A DNA stretch of 64,000 bases from Oligoflexales bacterium. Its GTDB lineage: Bacteria; Bdellovibrionota_B; Oligoflexia; Oligoflexales; RGVZ01. The stretch's first letter is position 1; every line of letters begins with the position of its first letter. The DNA is taken from contig CANLUT010000002.1 in NCBI GenBank assembly GCA_947494335.1, forward strand, positions 710,364-774,363, written 5' to 3'. Both the position numbers and the translations under genes were made by a program. Below are positions 7,003-15,180 of this stretch, piece by piece. Under the pieces are notes generated by a model. The model did not search any database, was not told where the DNA came from, and saw nothing but the letters and a program-made list of their open reading frames with translations.

Positions 7003-8157
7003 ATGGTCGACAGTATTCTATTTCCAGCAAAGAACGAGCTCGAACCGCTCAGTCATCGCGTCGGCGGTTTGGTTAAGGCTTGTTACTCATTCCCGGCTGA
7101 GGATGAGGCCGCTGCACGCAAGATGTCCATTCAAATAGCCACCGGTCAAACAATCGGCTTTTTGCCAGATGACTTGCCGATATATGAGCTTCACGTTGGC
7201 CGGGTTGTAAACATTGAAATGTTGGGTGATCGTGGTCGTGCGACTATCGTGTTTCCAGCGCAGCTATTTGGAAACGATATTTCCGGAATGCTGACCGTAT
7301 TATTTGGCAAAATCTCTTTTGCTCCTGGTCTTAGATTAGAATCAGTGGAGGCTGACAGCAACTTCTTGAGGTTACTCAAGGGCCCGAGGCACGGGCTGTC
7401 TGGTATTCGCACCATCGTTGGGAAACAGCATTCAAAAAAGCCACTCTTAATGGCCATCTTAAAACCTGGTCTGGGTCCATCTGACGACAAGATTGCTGAG
7501 CAGTTCGGGAAATTGGTTCAAGCAGGCACAGACTTGGTCAAAGACGATGAAACTCGCATCGATCTGACGTTGGATCAAGCCTTGGTGCGACTCGAAAAAG
7601 TACTATCTTCCGGCAAGGGCAAAGGTATCTACGTCACCCACTTGTCCGGTCCTGCCTTTGAATTGAAGCAGCGCGCTCTTAAGCTACAGTCAGCTGGTGC
7701 ACAGGCTTTTTTATTTTGCCCGTACACCTATGGATTATCGATACTGCAGGCATTGTGCTCGGATCCGGAAATTAAGGTGCCGTTATTTGCCCATCCAGCT
7801 TTTACTGGCATCATGAGTCATGGGTCTAGTGCAGTTAGCCCGTCGGTTTTGCTCGGAACATTGATGCGTTGGAGTGGTTGTGACGCTGTCTTGTTTCCAA
7901 GTCCTTATGGTTCAATTTCTCTACCCAAATCTGAAGCTATTCAGGTCCATGAGAGTCTCGTTCGTCCCGAGGGCCAATTGAAAGTCGTTGCATCGGTACC
8001 GTCGGCTGGCATTATGCCTGAATTCGTTTCGCGTATTCGCGAGGATTTTGGCGGCGATGTTGTTGTGAATGCGGGAACTGGGATGGCGCGCACAGGTTCT
8101 GGTGTTGAGGAGGGCGCACAAGCCTTCCAACGCGAAATAGATATTCATTTCTCTTAG
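7003..8157 (+). CDS. mtnW: RuBisCO-like protein, MtnW type (2,3-diketo-5-methylthiopentyl-1-P enolase)
   Basis: A 384-residue form-IV RuBisCO. The start is fixed by GAGGGA at 6991-6996; the open frame reaches upstream to 6868 without a ribosome binding site. The metal-binding triad segment is complete: LVKDDE with Lys180 (carbamylatable), Asp182 and Glu183. The loop equivalent to RuBisCO K175/K177 reads ILKPGLG, so the first Lys is kept (Lys154) and the second is Gly, as expected for non-carboxylating members. Other shared patterns are AHPAFTG (His264), LFPSPYGS, VPSAGI and NAGTGM for phosphate binding. The family enolises diketo-methylthiopentyl-phosphate in methionine salvage. The next gene is MtnB-like, which strongly supports this role. 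An MtnX phosphatase is not in the window. Confidence 0.85.
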   Translation: MVDSILFPAKNELEPLSHRVGGLVKACYSFPAEDEAAARKMSIQIATGQTIGFLPDDLPIYELHVGRVVNIEMLGDRGRATIVFPAQLFGNDISGMLTVLFGKISFAPGLRLESVEADSNFLRLLKGPRHGLSGIRTIVGKQHSKKPLLMAILKPGLGPSDDKIAEQFGKLVQAGTDLVKDDETRIDLTLDQALVRLEKVLSSGKGKGIYVTHLSGPAFELKQRALKLQSAGAQAFLFCPYTYGLSILQALCSDPEIKVPLFAHPAFTGIMSHGSSAVSPSVLLGTLMRWSGCDAVLFPSPYGSISLPKSEAIQVHESLVRPEGQLKVVASVPSAGIMPEFVSRIREDFGGDVVVNAGTGMARTGSGVEEGAQAFQREIDIHFS

Positions 8158-8168
8158 GAATTTAAAAG

Positions 8169-8792
8169 ATGTCAGCTGGCGTTAATCCATTTCCTGTCCC
8201 GTCACCACTTGAAAAGGTCCTGCTGAAGGAGTTGGTCAGTGTTGCTGCGCGCTGCTATGAGCGTGGATGGTCCTGGGGTACAGCTGGTAACTTCAGCATT
8301 CGCGGTAAAGGCTCACTTATCTGGCAAAGCGCAACTGGTCTGTGCAAGGGAGAGCTGAATCCTGATTTGTTTATAGCTGTGGACTTGGCGGTAGAAAAAG
8401 CTGTTGAACCATGGACTCAGAAACCATCAGCTGAGATGCCGGTTCACGCAGGGATATACAAGTCTGTTCCAGAAGCGCGCTGTGTGGTGCACACTCACCC
8501 TCCGCAGGCCGTTAGAGCCAGTCGAGGTAAGCAGTCATTGATCTTTAAAGATGAGGAGATGGCGAAAGCCCTTGGTCTTCGCAGTCACACAGATACGCTA
8601 TCCATCCCAATTCTTCCAAACGGCACTCCAGAGCAGATGCTGAATTATTCCGCAAAAGTTAAGGATGGTCTTGGCGCAGTTGCTAAGGTTCTTATTTTGG
8701 AGGGTCACGGTGTTTGGGCTTGGGGGAAAACACCCTTGGAAGCTCTCGCTTATTTGGAGGCTCTTGAGTTCCTATGCACTCCGAAACCGTAA
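8169..8792 (+). CDS. mtnB: methylthioribulose-1-phosphate dehydratase-like class II aldolase
   Basis: A 207-residue class II aldolase/adducin-fold protein. MtnB dehydrates methylthioribulose-1-phosphate one step before the MtnW reaction. Visible: GWSWGTAGNFSIR (substrate phosphate loop, about 33-45), SATGLCKGEL, KPSAEM with Glu89, VVHTHPP with His108 and His110 as zinc ligands, and a third His in LEGHGVW (about 180). It lies 11 bp behind mtnW and overlaps lipB by 19 bp, so the three are probably one transcript. A fuculose-phosphate-type aldolase is the alternative reading; the mtnW neighbour argues for MtnB. Confidence 0.85.
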   Translation: MSAGVNPFPVPSPLEKVLLKELVSVAARCYERGWSWGTAGNFSIRGKGSLIWQSATGLCKGELNPDLFIAVDLAVEKAVEPWTQKPSAEMPVHAGIYKSVPEARCVVHTHPPQAVRASRGKQSLIFKDEEMAKALGLRSHTDTLSIPILPNGTPEQMLNYSAKVKDGLGAVAKVLILEGHGVWAWGKTPLEALAYLEALEFLCTPKP

Positions 8793-9466
8793 ATCCGATA
8801 ATGAACGCGTTTAACGTGGTTGACCTTGGGGTCATGCGTTACGGCGATGCGCTTATTCATCAGGAGCGAGCTCATGCAGATGTGATGAGTCAGCCGTCTC
8901 GTCATGTCATCTTTTGCGTCGAGCATGAGCCCGTTTTAACAATGGGAAAAAACTCTGACGCCTCAAATCTGCTGTTTCCTCGTGATTTTTATATCCGACA
9001 AGGTGTCGAAATTTTCGATACAGAACGTGGCGGACAGGTTACAGCGCATATGCCGGGACAGATGGTGATCTATCCAATATTAAATATGGCTGAGCTTAAG
9101 CTTTCGATTCGAGACTATGTCAATATTTTAGAGGAGTCGGTCATCCAAACTCTGGCGCATTTTGGGCTCCGCGCTCATCGTGATCAAGAGCATCCCGGCG
9201 TGTGGATTGAACACGAAAAAATATGTGCCCTTGGCGTTCGAGTGCGGTCTCGTGTGTCGATGCACGGTCTGGCTTTGAATGTTAGTAATGATCTTTCTCT
9301 CTTTGGTAAGATTATACCCTGCGGCATCAAATTCCGTGGTGTTACCAGTATCGAGAGACAACTTGGATCCAAAGTGGATATGTCAGTGGTTAAAGGCCAA
9401 TTAATTGACCACATCACATCGCGCCTAGTCCGCGCCGATATCTCCACTGTCCGTCGATTTAATTAA
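8774..9466 (+). CDS. lipB: lipoyl(octanoyl) transferase
   Basis: A 230-residue octanoyltransferase that moves octanoyl from acyl-ACP to lipoyl domains through a Cys thioester. Family signatures: RGGQVTAHMPGQMVIYP (standard form RGGxxTYHGPGQ, here with Ala and Met variants), the lysine-containing EKICALGVRVRSRVSMHGLALNV, and the active-site Cys in IPCGI. The ATG at 8774 lies inside the end of mtnB with GGAGG 12 nt upstream; an ATG at 8801 is possible but has no ribosome binding site. The 3' end overlaps the convergent response-regulator gene by 42 bp. LipA is not in the window. Confidence 0.95.
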   Translation: MHSETVNPIMNAFNVVDLGVMRYGDALIHQERAHADVMSQPSRHVIFCVEHEPVLTMGKNSDASNLLFPRDFYIRQGVEIFDTERGGQVTAHMPGQMVIYPILNMAELKLSIRDYVNILEESVIQTLAHFGLRAHRDQEHPGVWIEHEKICALGVRVRSRVSMHGLALNVSNDLSLFGKIIPCGIKFRGVTSIERQLGSKVDMSVVKGQLIDHITSRLVRADISTVRRFN

Positions 9467-10882
9467 TAGGTGAAGCTCTTTACGAGAGATAAGATTCAGA
9501 TTTACAATTTGTTCAATCTTTGACGCCATCGTGGACTTCGGAATTCCTGCGGCTTTGGCTACAGCCCGCATCGACATGGTGCCGTTTTTTTGAAATTCAG
9601 CGCGTATGATTTCAATAAGAAGGCGCGCAGAGAGCGCGTCAAAGCTTGGTCGCTGCTCTTCGCTCCACCTGACTGTGATAGTTTGGTTGTCAGCAGGCTT
9701 GTCGTCAGTTGGCTTGCATCTGTCTGACATTCGTTGCCAAATGTTTGAAGGTATGGAGCTTGGGGTCAAGATCCCGTCAGACGAGTGTTCAGTCATCGCT
9801 CTTAAACAATTTCTTAGCTCGCGAACATTGCCGTTCACCCAATCATAGGACTTTAAGGCTTCCAGAACGAGTGGCGCGAGAGAATACGGCCCACCTCTCA
9901 TACTACCGCAAAAAAATTGTACCAACTCGGTAATTTCTTCTTTACGGGCGCGCAGCGGCGGCAATTGGATCTGCGTTTCACAAAGTCTCTGCCAAAGGTC
10001 TTTCCGAAATTTTCCCTTCTCAACAAGAATGCTGAGTGCCTCATTTGTAGCTGAAATAACTCTAAACGACAGTTTCAGTTCTTGATTCGCTCCGACTCTT
10101 CTAATCGTCTGATTTTCAATGGCACGCAGAAGTCCCGCCTGTGCTTCGAGCGTCAGCGTCGCGACCTCATCGAGGAAAATCCAACCACCATTGGCAGATT
10201 CGAGGAGTCCTTTTTTGTCTGAATTGGCCCCGGTAAAGGCGCCCTTGGTATGACCAAAAAGTTCACTTTGAATCAATGTGGGCGGAATGGTCGCACAGTT
10301 GACTTTTATAAAGGGAGTGTCTTTTGGGCTGTGAAATTGAAATAATTCAACGACGACCTCTTTGCCTGTGCCGCTTTCTCCCTCGATGTAGATGCAGTTG
10401 ATCGCCGACTGAATTAGCTGCGGTATACGTTTTTCGATGGATTTCATGGTGGATCCAGCGATATCTCCGCTTATTTTTGACTTCGTTAACTTTATTTTCC
10501 GTAGATTTATGGCGAACTCAATACGCCTTAACGTACTGGCGCTGTCCCAATCTTTGGTAATAAAGTCGTCGGCGCCAGAGGCAAGACTCTCTCTTACAAA
10601 ATTCAAATTTTTCGAAGCCGAACACATGAGTATCGCTGACTCCGGACAGAGATTGCGACAGATTTTCGCGATCTCGATACCGTTTTTGTCGCCTTCTGAC
10701 AAGCTCACATCAAGTACAAAAACATCGATATTATTATCATTCTTCAGCTTGGCAAACATGGACTCAGAGTTTTGAAATTGAATCAAATGAATGTCCAACG
10801 TCGAATTTTCTTTTGAGAGGATCTTGGAAAATCGCTCAAGCGTCAGGAGGTCGTCATCTAAATGCACGATATTAATTCTCAT
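9425..10882 (-). CDS. sigma-54-dependent response regulator (receiver-AAA+-HTH)
   Basis: A 485-residue NtrC-type activator. Receiver domain: acidic pair Asp9/Asp10, phosphoacceptor Asp58 (VLDVS), Ser88 and Lys110. AAA+ domain: Walker A GESGTGKE (168-175), GAFTGA loop that contacts sigma-54 (214-219), and Walker B WIFLDE (234-239). The C-terminal about 45 residues form a Fis-like helix-turn-helix (AVAKAAGIPKSTMASKI). It should activate sigma-54 promoters upon phosphorylation. It is coupled by ATGA overlap to a 96-residue protein with an H-box-like motif. No full histidine kinase is next to it. Its 3' end overlaps lipB, and the targets are unknown. Confidence 0.93.
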   Translation of the reverse strand: MRINIVHLDDDLLTLERFSKILSKENSTLDIHLIQFQNSESMFAKLKNDNNIDVFVLDVSLSEGDKNGIEIAKICRNLCPESAILMCSASKNLNFVRESLASGADDFITKDWDSASTLRRIEFAINLRKIKLTKSKISGDIAGSTMKSIEKRIPQLIQSAINCIYIEGESGTGKEVVVELFQFHSPKDTPFIKVNCATIPPTLIQSELFGHTKGAFTGANSDKKGLLESANGGWIFLDEVATLTLEAQAGLLRAIENQTIRRVGANQELKLSFRVISATNEALSILVEKGKFRKDLWQRLCETQIQLPPLRARKEEITELVQFFCGSMRGGPYSLAPLVLEALKSYDWVNGNVRELRNCLRAMTEHSSDGILTPSSIPSNIWQRMSDRCKPTDDKPADNQTITVRWSEEQRPSFDALSARLLIEIIRAEFQKNGTMSMRAVAKAAGIPKSTMASKIEQIVNLNLISRKELHLLIKSTDSGDIGAD

Positions 10883-11169
10883 GACGATTCTCGCTGGTTG
10901 TGATGTTGCATGAGAGCTTCTATGAACTTTTCTGCAATTAGTTTGAGAGTCAACTCGTGCTTTTGCAGTTGAGCAATTTTTCTAGTCGTATCTTGGCTTT
11001 TAGGACCGGTGTTTTCCTCGGATAAGGATTCAATCATCATGGCGTAAGAGAGAAGCGCAGCCTTAATGTCATGTGTCACTTGCGATTTTAGATCCTCGTT
11101 AATGGAGCGTGAAATTTTAATTCTAAGTTCAATCGACTCCAGTGTGATCAGTGTGCTTACTTTTGACAT
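10879..11169 (-). CDS. small H-box (DHp-like) protein, possible phosphotransfer partner
   Basis: A 96-residue, mostly helical protein with no membrane segment. Residues 30-46 (VTHDIKAALLSYAMM) resemble the HisKA H-box (S/THDL/I-K-xPL), with His33 in the phosphoacceptor position. No ATP-binding N/G boxes follow; the protein ends after a second predicted helix (about 65-92). This is the layout of a dimerisation/phosphotransfer helical hairpin without a kinase domain. The stop overlaps the response-regulator start (ATGA), which suggests equal synthesis and physical partnership. The resemblance is short, so the assignment is tentative. Confidence 0.5.
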   Translation of the reverse strand: MSKVSTLITLESIELRIKISRSINEDLKSQVTHDIKAALLSYAMMIESLSEENTGPKSQDTTRKIAQLQKHELTLKLIAEKFIEALMQHHNQRESS

Positions 11170-11364
11170 AGTTCTCGTAGTCCTAATTTATCTGCGCTGT
11201 GGAACCTTATCGGCGCAAGGCCCCTGAACTTGAGGGGAGTTAATGTCCTGTAATGGCCTGTAATTAATGCGAATAGCGATAAAACGTTGTTTTTAAGTTG
11301 AGCAGTGGTTAGTATCCAGCGGCCACCGCAAGATCGGAATTTTCGTTGTCTTTTGAGGCTTAGG

Positions 11365-11688
11365 ATGTCCCAGTCAAACTCCACAAATCAGACCCCTGCT
11401 GCAGCGGCCTCACCTCAGCCAGAGTTCGAAGTTCTGATGGTTCCCTCAGCTTTGCAGGGGCTTCGACCGTGCTGTCGCGATACCGTTCGCAGCCACGTCA
11501 CTCATAATCCGATGATGGTTTGTCCAGATTGCAAGATCATGATCAAGTGTTTTTCGGACGAGAAATCCTTCAATAATTATCTGACTTTTTGTAGAACCAG
11601 AGGGCGCCGCGTGAAAACGGTCGTTGAATCTGGCTTTTTTTTCGCAATGTATAACACGTACCCTATGTCGATTGGGTCCGGCGGCTAA
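11365..11688 (+). CDS. hypothetical cysteine-rich (putative zinc-binding) protein
   Basis: A 107-residue protein starting MSQSNSTNQ, with GAGG/TTAGG just upstream of the ATG; an upstream in-frame start at 11305 lacks support. Cysteines occur as C36-C37, C53-x2-C56 (VCPDCK) and C62, which looks like a small zinc ribbon. The C-terminal half is basic then aromatic (FFFAMYNTYP). No family recognised. It is divergent from the H-box gene and convergent with the CtpA-type protease gene, 9 bp from its stop. Confidence 0.55.
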   Translation: MSQSNSTNQTPAAAASPQPEFEVLMVPSALQGLRPCCRDTVRSHVTHNPMMVCPDCKIMIKCFSDEKSFNNYLTFCRTRGRRVKTVVESGFFFAMYNTYPMSIGSGG

Positions 11689-11697
11689 TCTATAAAT

Positions 11698-13023
11698 TTA
11701 TTGACGGTCATGCATGTTCCTTCTTTGGAACATGGCATAGCTTTTCAGGTAAGTGAATCCCGTCGTGAGCTGGACGTCTTTCTGCATTGTTTCGGGCCAG
11801 TTCTTAATTGCTTTAGTGATGCCTTGATTTGTAGCCAGATCGCTAAGGTCAGCACTTTCAATGTGCCCTTTCAAGTCAGATTCTTTCTTCGCTTCGCCAG
11901 ACTCGCGCTCAACCGAGTTTTTATCTGAAACTATAATATCAGGTCGAATACCTCTGGCCTGAATACTGCGATCTTTGGGCGTGTAGTATCGAGCGACGGT
12001 TAGCTTAAGGCCACTGCCATCTGGTAGTGAAAGAAGTGTCTGCACACTACCCTTGCCAAATGAGGTTGTTCCAACAAGAAGAGCGCGTTCGTGATCTTGA
12101 AGGGCTCCCGCCACAATTTCCGAAGCTGAAGCGGATCCTCCGTTGATAAGGACGACAACTGGGAAGGTCGCAAGTGTACCTCTCTTGCGTGCGAACTCAC
12201 GCTCAACCTTATCCTTGTCACGACCGACGGTGCTCACTATGATCCCACTTTCGATGAATATGTCAGCTACGGCAACCGCCTGATCCAACAATCCACCTGG
12301 ATTATCTCGCAGGTCAAGGATCATGCCTTTAATTTGTGAAGGATTATTCTTCTGAATCATCGCCTCGAGTTCATCAGCGGTCTTCTCTTGGAAGCTCGAT
12401 ATTCTCGCATAGAGCGTCGTATCTTCTAGCATCATCCCGCGAACTGATTTCACTTTGACGATTTCTCTCACTAATTTGAATTTTAAAGGCTCGTTTATTC
12501 CTTTACGAATTATAGTTAGTTTCATGACGCTGCCCGGGCTTCCGCGCATGCGATCAACGGCATCGTTGGTCTTTATTTTTCCGACTGCTTGATCGTCAAT
12601 TTCAATAATTTCGTCGCCGGCCTTAACCCCAGCGCGGTGCGCCGGTGTGTCTTCTATTGGACTGACAACTATAATTTTACCCCGCTCCTGGCTTACGATA
12701 ATGCCGACGCCGCCAAATTTTCCTTGGGTTTCTGTGGTGATTTGCTCAAACGCTTTGGCCGGCATAAGCATCGTGTGTGGGTCCAAGTGGTCAACGATAC
12801 CCTTCAGCGCGTGCTGGACCATGTCGTTTTCTTTAACTTTATCAGGATCCACATACATGGTTTCCAGGTAGAAGAGTCCACGCGCTAAGGTCTCCAGATT
12901 TTTGTAGCGCGCCGTCGTTTGGTCTGCGTCTGCAGCAGGATCTTTCTTTGGAGACGCGAGTGCCAGATTTTGGAGGACTGATGAGCAAACTAGGGCAGAA
13001 AGCAGCAATGGGCGAAGGAGCAT
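11698..13023 (-). CDS. S41-family C-terminal processing peptidase (CtpA/Prc type)
   Basis: Periplasmic or secreted serine protease that trims C-termini of envelope proteins. An N-terminal signal sequence (cleavage near ALA-SP) is followed by an S41 helper segment, a PDZ domain (about residues 105-185, GGVGI ... AGVKAGDEI) and the S41 catalytic domain. Numbering from an alternative TTG at 13032, the catalytic Ser is about 302 in GSASASEI and Lys about 327 in SFGKGSVQ, the usual 25-residue spacing. The ATG at 13023 fits the AAAGG site; the TTG would abut it. It lies directly behind the PilF-like TPR lipoprotein gene. About 441 residues is normal for CtpA. Confidence 0.93.
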   Translation of the reverse strand: MLLRPLLLSALVCSSVLQNLALASPKKDPAADADQTTARYKNLETLARGLFYLETMYVDPDKVKENDMVQHALKGIVDHLDPHTMLMPAKAFEQITTETQGKFGGVGIIVSQERGKIIVVSPIEDTPAHRAGVKAGDEIIEIDDQAVGKIKTNDAVDRMRGSPGSVMKLTIIRKGINEPLKFKLVREIVKVKSVRGMMLEDTTLYARISSFQEKTADELEAMIQKNNPSQIKGMILDLRDNPGGLLDQAVAVADIFIESGIIVSTVGRDKDKVEREFARKRGTLATFPVVVLINGGSASASEIVAGALQDHERALLVGTTSFGKGSVQTLLSLPDGSGLKLTVARYYTPKDRSIQARGIRPDIIVSDKNSVERESGEAKKESDLKGHIESADLSDLATNQGITKAIKNWPETMQKDVQLTTGFTYLKSYAMFQRRNMHDRQ

Positions 13024-13033
13024 GAGACTCAAA

Positions 13034-13867
13034 TTACCTTTCAGTGGTTTTTAGGACTTGATTTGCGTGATTGGTTGCCGTTTTTGTCAATTCGTTATTG
13101 AGTGATTGCTCCAAGTCCGCAGCCATTTTTGACTCCGCCGGATTCAGTCCCTCGAGTCGACGATAATCTTTAACTAGTCCCAACGCAGTTCTTAGGTCGC
13201 CCCGTTCTTTGTAATATTTAGAGAGATGCGCAGTCGCCTCAAAACAACCCGGACAGGCTGATCGGGCCATGTCCCAGTGGTCCTTTGCCTCATTAAATTT
13301 TTTCTTTTCTTCCATCATGGCGGCAAGTCTTGCACGACTTAGATAGAAAGTAGGATTTTCCACGAGAGCTTGTCTGTATGCTTTTTCAGCAGCCACAAGT
13401 TTGCTTTTGCGTTCTGCTAGTAGTCCGAGGTTGTGATAGAGGCGCTCTTTGTGACGGTAGGGAGGTTTCTCGTTGAGTGAGAGCCCTTTGACGATTATTT
13501 TTTGCGCAGATTCAAGCTGGTTGTTCTCCATATACGCGGAAGAAAGATTCAGAGCATGTTCTGCTTTTGCGTCAAGTTTCCAAGCCTTCTCGAGGTTCTC
13601 CACCGCTTTCTTCGGGTTTTTCAGTGCTAATTGAGCTAGGCCCATCAGAGTTAGGGCCGACGTATTTTTAGGTTCTCGCTCGATAACGGCGCGCAGTTCA
13701 TACATAGCTTTGTCTGGCCGACCGCTCTCCAAAAAGGCCGCTGCAACCGATAAATCTGTTTCGGAGTCCGGCTTGAGGGTCTTGTCCTGACTGTTTTTCA
13801 CAGTTTGACACCCAGCGGTCGCCAGTATTAGACTGAATGCGAGGGTAAAAGTCCTAACTTTTGTCAT
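13034..13867 (-). CDS. TPR lipoprotein, PilF/PilW-like
   Basis: A 277-residue lipoprotein with a signal peptide ending in the lipobox ATAGC (Cys20). At least five tetratricopeptide-like repeats follow: FLESGRPDKAMYELRAVIEREP, the GLAQLALKNPKKAVENLEKAW unit, and later units containing AYRQALVENP and YKERGDLRTALGL. The pattern resembles PilF/PilW, the outer-membrane pilotin for the type IV pilus secretin, but generic TPR lipoproteins look alike and no pilus genes adjoin it. It probably forms an operon with the downstream CtpA-type protease, 10 bp away. Confidence 0.75.
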   Translation of the reverse strand: MTKVRTFTLAFSLILATAGCQTVKNSQDKTLKPDSETDLSVAAAFLESGRPDKAMYELRAVIEREPKNTSALTLMGLAQLALKNPKKAVENLEKAWKLDAKAEHALNLSSAYMENNQLESAQKIIVKGLSLNEKPPYRHKERLYHNLGLLAERKSKLVAAEKAYRQALVENPTFYLSRARLAAMMEEKKKFNEAKDHWDMARSACPGCFEATAHLSKYYKERGDLRTALGLVKDYRRLEGLNPAESKMAADLEQSLNNELTKTATNHANQVLKTTER

Positions 13868-13960
13868 TGGTCATGGTCCTTTTTGTGAACTGGCTGTGTT
13901 CAATCGTCAAGTGTATCACAATCGGCACACGATGAGATCTTAAACTGGGAGTAGAAATTA

Positions 13961-15112
13961 ATGACGAACGTCTCCCCCAACGAGGGCTTGGCTGCGGTAC
14001 CATCGAACCAGGAGTCGGCTAGACTCAGGCTTGCAGAGTGGTTGCGTCAGGCTCGTGAACGCTCTGGAATTTCAATAGATGCTGTCTCCCAAGAGACAAG
14101 AATTAGTAAAAACTATATTTTAAGCTTAGAATCCGGAAACTTAGATGGTCTTCCAGGTAAGGTTTTCGGTCGGGGATTCATCAAGAACATTACTCGACTA
14201 CTTCGAACCGATACCGTTGAGGGTCTGCGGCTCTATGATGCTTGCTGGGACAGTCTCGTCATAACTCCTACGTCCGAGAATTCTGCCGCCGAAGAAAAGC
14301 CGGCTGAGATTGTGGCTTCTACGCTGAAAGCAGCCGTCCCGAAGGCGCGCCGTGTAGAGCCTGAATCATCACCGGCAGCGTTTGTGCAGAAGATGCCATC
14401 GAAGCGGAGAGCAATCGATTCAAAAATTTCTCTAGAGATGCCGGCGTGGATTGTGCACACAATTGTCAGCCCCCAGATTCGACTATGGGTGCTGACAGGG
14501 ATTGCGACCGTCTTTGTGGGCTTAGTTTTTGGTCGATGGGCGGCCGGCACATTGCATAAAAACAGGCTTGTTGCGAAGTCGCAAGAAGTGTCAATGGTCA
14601 CAGCCAAAACTCAGATTGATGAGCGTTCGAACGTTGATGCGCCGCTTTCAGAGACAGAAAAATATGCTGGAAAACCTGCTGCTCCGTTGATTGCCAACAA
14701 GGAGCAGTCTGTTTCGGCCATGGCTAACCCACCCACTACGAACTCCGATTCGGCGCCTGCAACGGCTGAAAACCGTGGGATAGCAGCGGCGCCTCACGCT
14801 TTGGATACTGAAGACAATCCTCTTTTGATTCCATCGACGTCAGCCGCAGCATTTGAGCAGGTCATTGAGTTGAAAGTATCTGGCGATGTCGATGTAAAAA
14901 TCACGATGGATGGTAAAAAGCTTGAGCAAAGTAAGTTTGCTCCTAACTCATATCGATTTACATTTAATGATCGAGCTGATCTTCACCTCGGTGATGCTAG
15001 CTTGGTTGATGTCATTTACAACGGAAAGTCATTGGGATCCCTCGGCAGTAAGGGGCGCCGCAGACGCATTGTTCTTCAGGCAAAAGCTTCCCTGGATGAC
15101 TTTCCCCAGTAA
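13961..15112 (+). CDS. rodZ: RodZ-like cytoskeletal membrane protein
   Basis: A 383-residue bitopic protein. Order: N-terminal helix-turn-helix (about 25-95, LRQARERSGISIDAVSQETRISKNYI pattern), an Ala/Pro/Glu linker, one membrane helix at about residues 170-192, an Ala/Thr/Ser-rich periplasmic linker, and a C-terminal DUF4115-type beta domain (about 300-378, VIELKVSGDVDVKITMDGK). RodZ links MreB filaments to the cell-wall elongation machinery. It is divergent from the PilF-like gene with 93 bp between. A GC-rich hairpin follows its stop. Confidence 0.85.
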   Translation: MTNVSPNEGLAAVPSNQESARLRLAEWLRQARERSGISIDAVSQETRISKNYILSLESGNLDGLPGKVFGRGFIKNITRLLRTDTVEGLRLYDACWDSLVITPTSENSAAEEKPAEIVASTLKAAVPKARRVEPESSPAAFVQKMPSKRRAIDSKISLEMPAWIVHTIVSPQIRLWVLTGIATVFVGLVFGRWAAGTLHKNRLVAKSQEVSMVTAKTQIDERSNVDAPLSETEKYAGKPAAPLIANKEQSVSAMANPPTTNSDSAPATAENRGIAAAPHALDTEDNPLLIPSTSAAAFEQVIELKVSGDVDVKITMDGKKLEQSKFAPNSYRFTFNDRADLHLGDASLVDVIYNGKSLGSLGSKGRRRRIVLQAKASLDDFPQ

Positions 15113-15140
15113 TTTCGGGCATTTGATCTGTGCAGAAGAT

Positions 15141-15176
15141 GCCTCCCTAGCCCACCGGCCAGGGGGGCTAAAGTTT
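15141..15176 (+). terminator. weak Rho-independent terminator candidate after rodZ
   Basis: GCCTCCCT (15141-15148) pairs with AGGGGGGC (15161-15168) with one U-G pair, leaving a 12-nt loop. The following tail is only AAGTTTT, so termination may be partial. It lies 28 bp after the rodZ stop. Confidence 0.4.
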
Positions 15177-15180
15177 TAAA

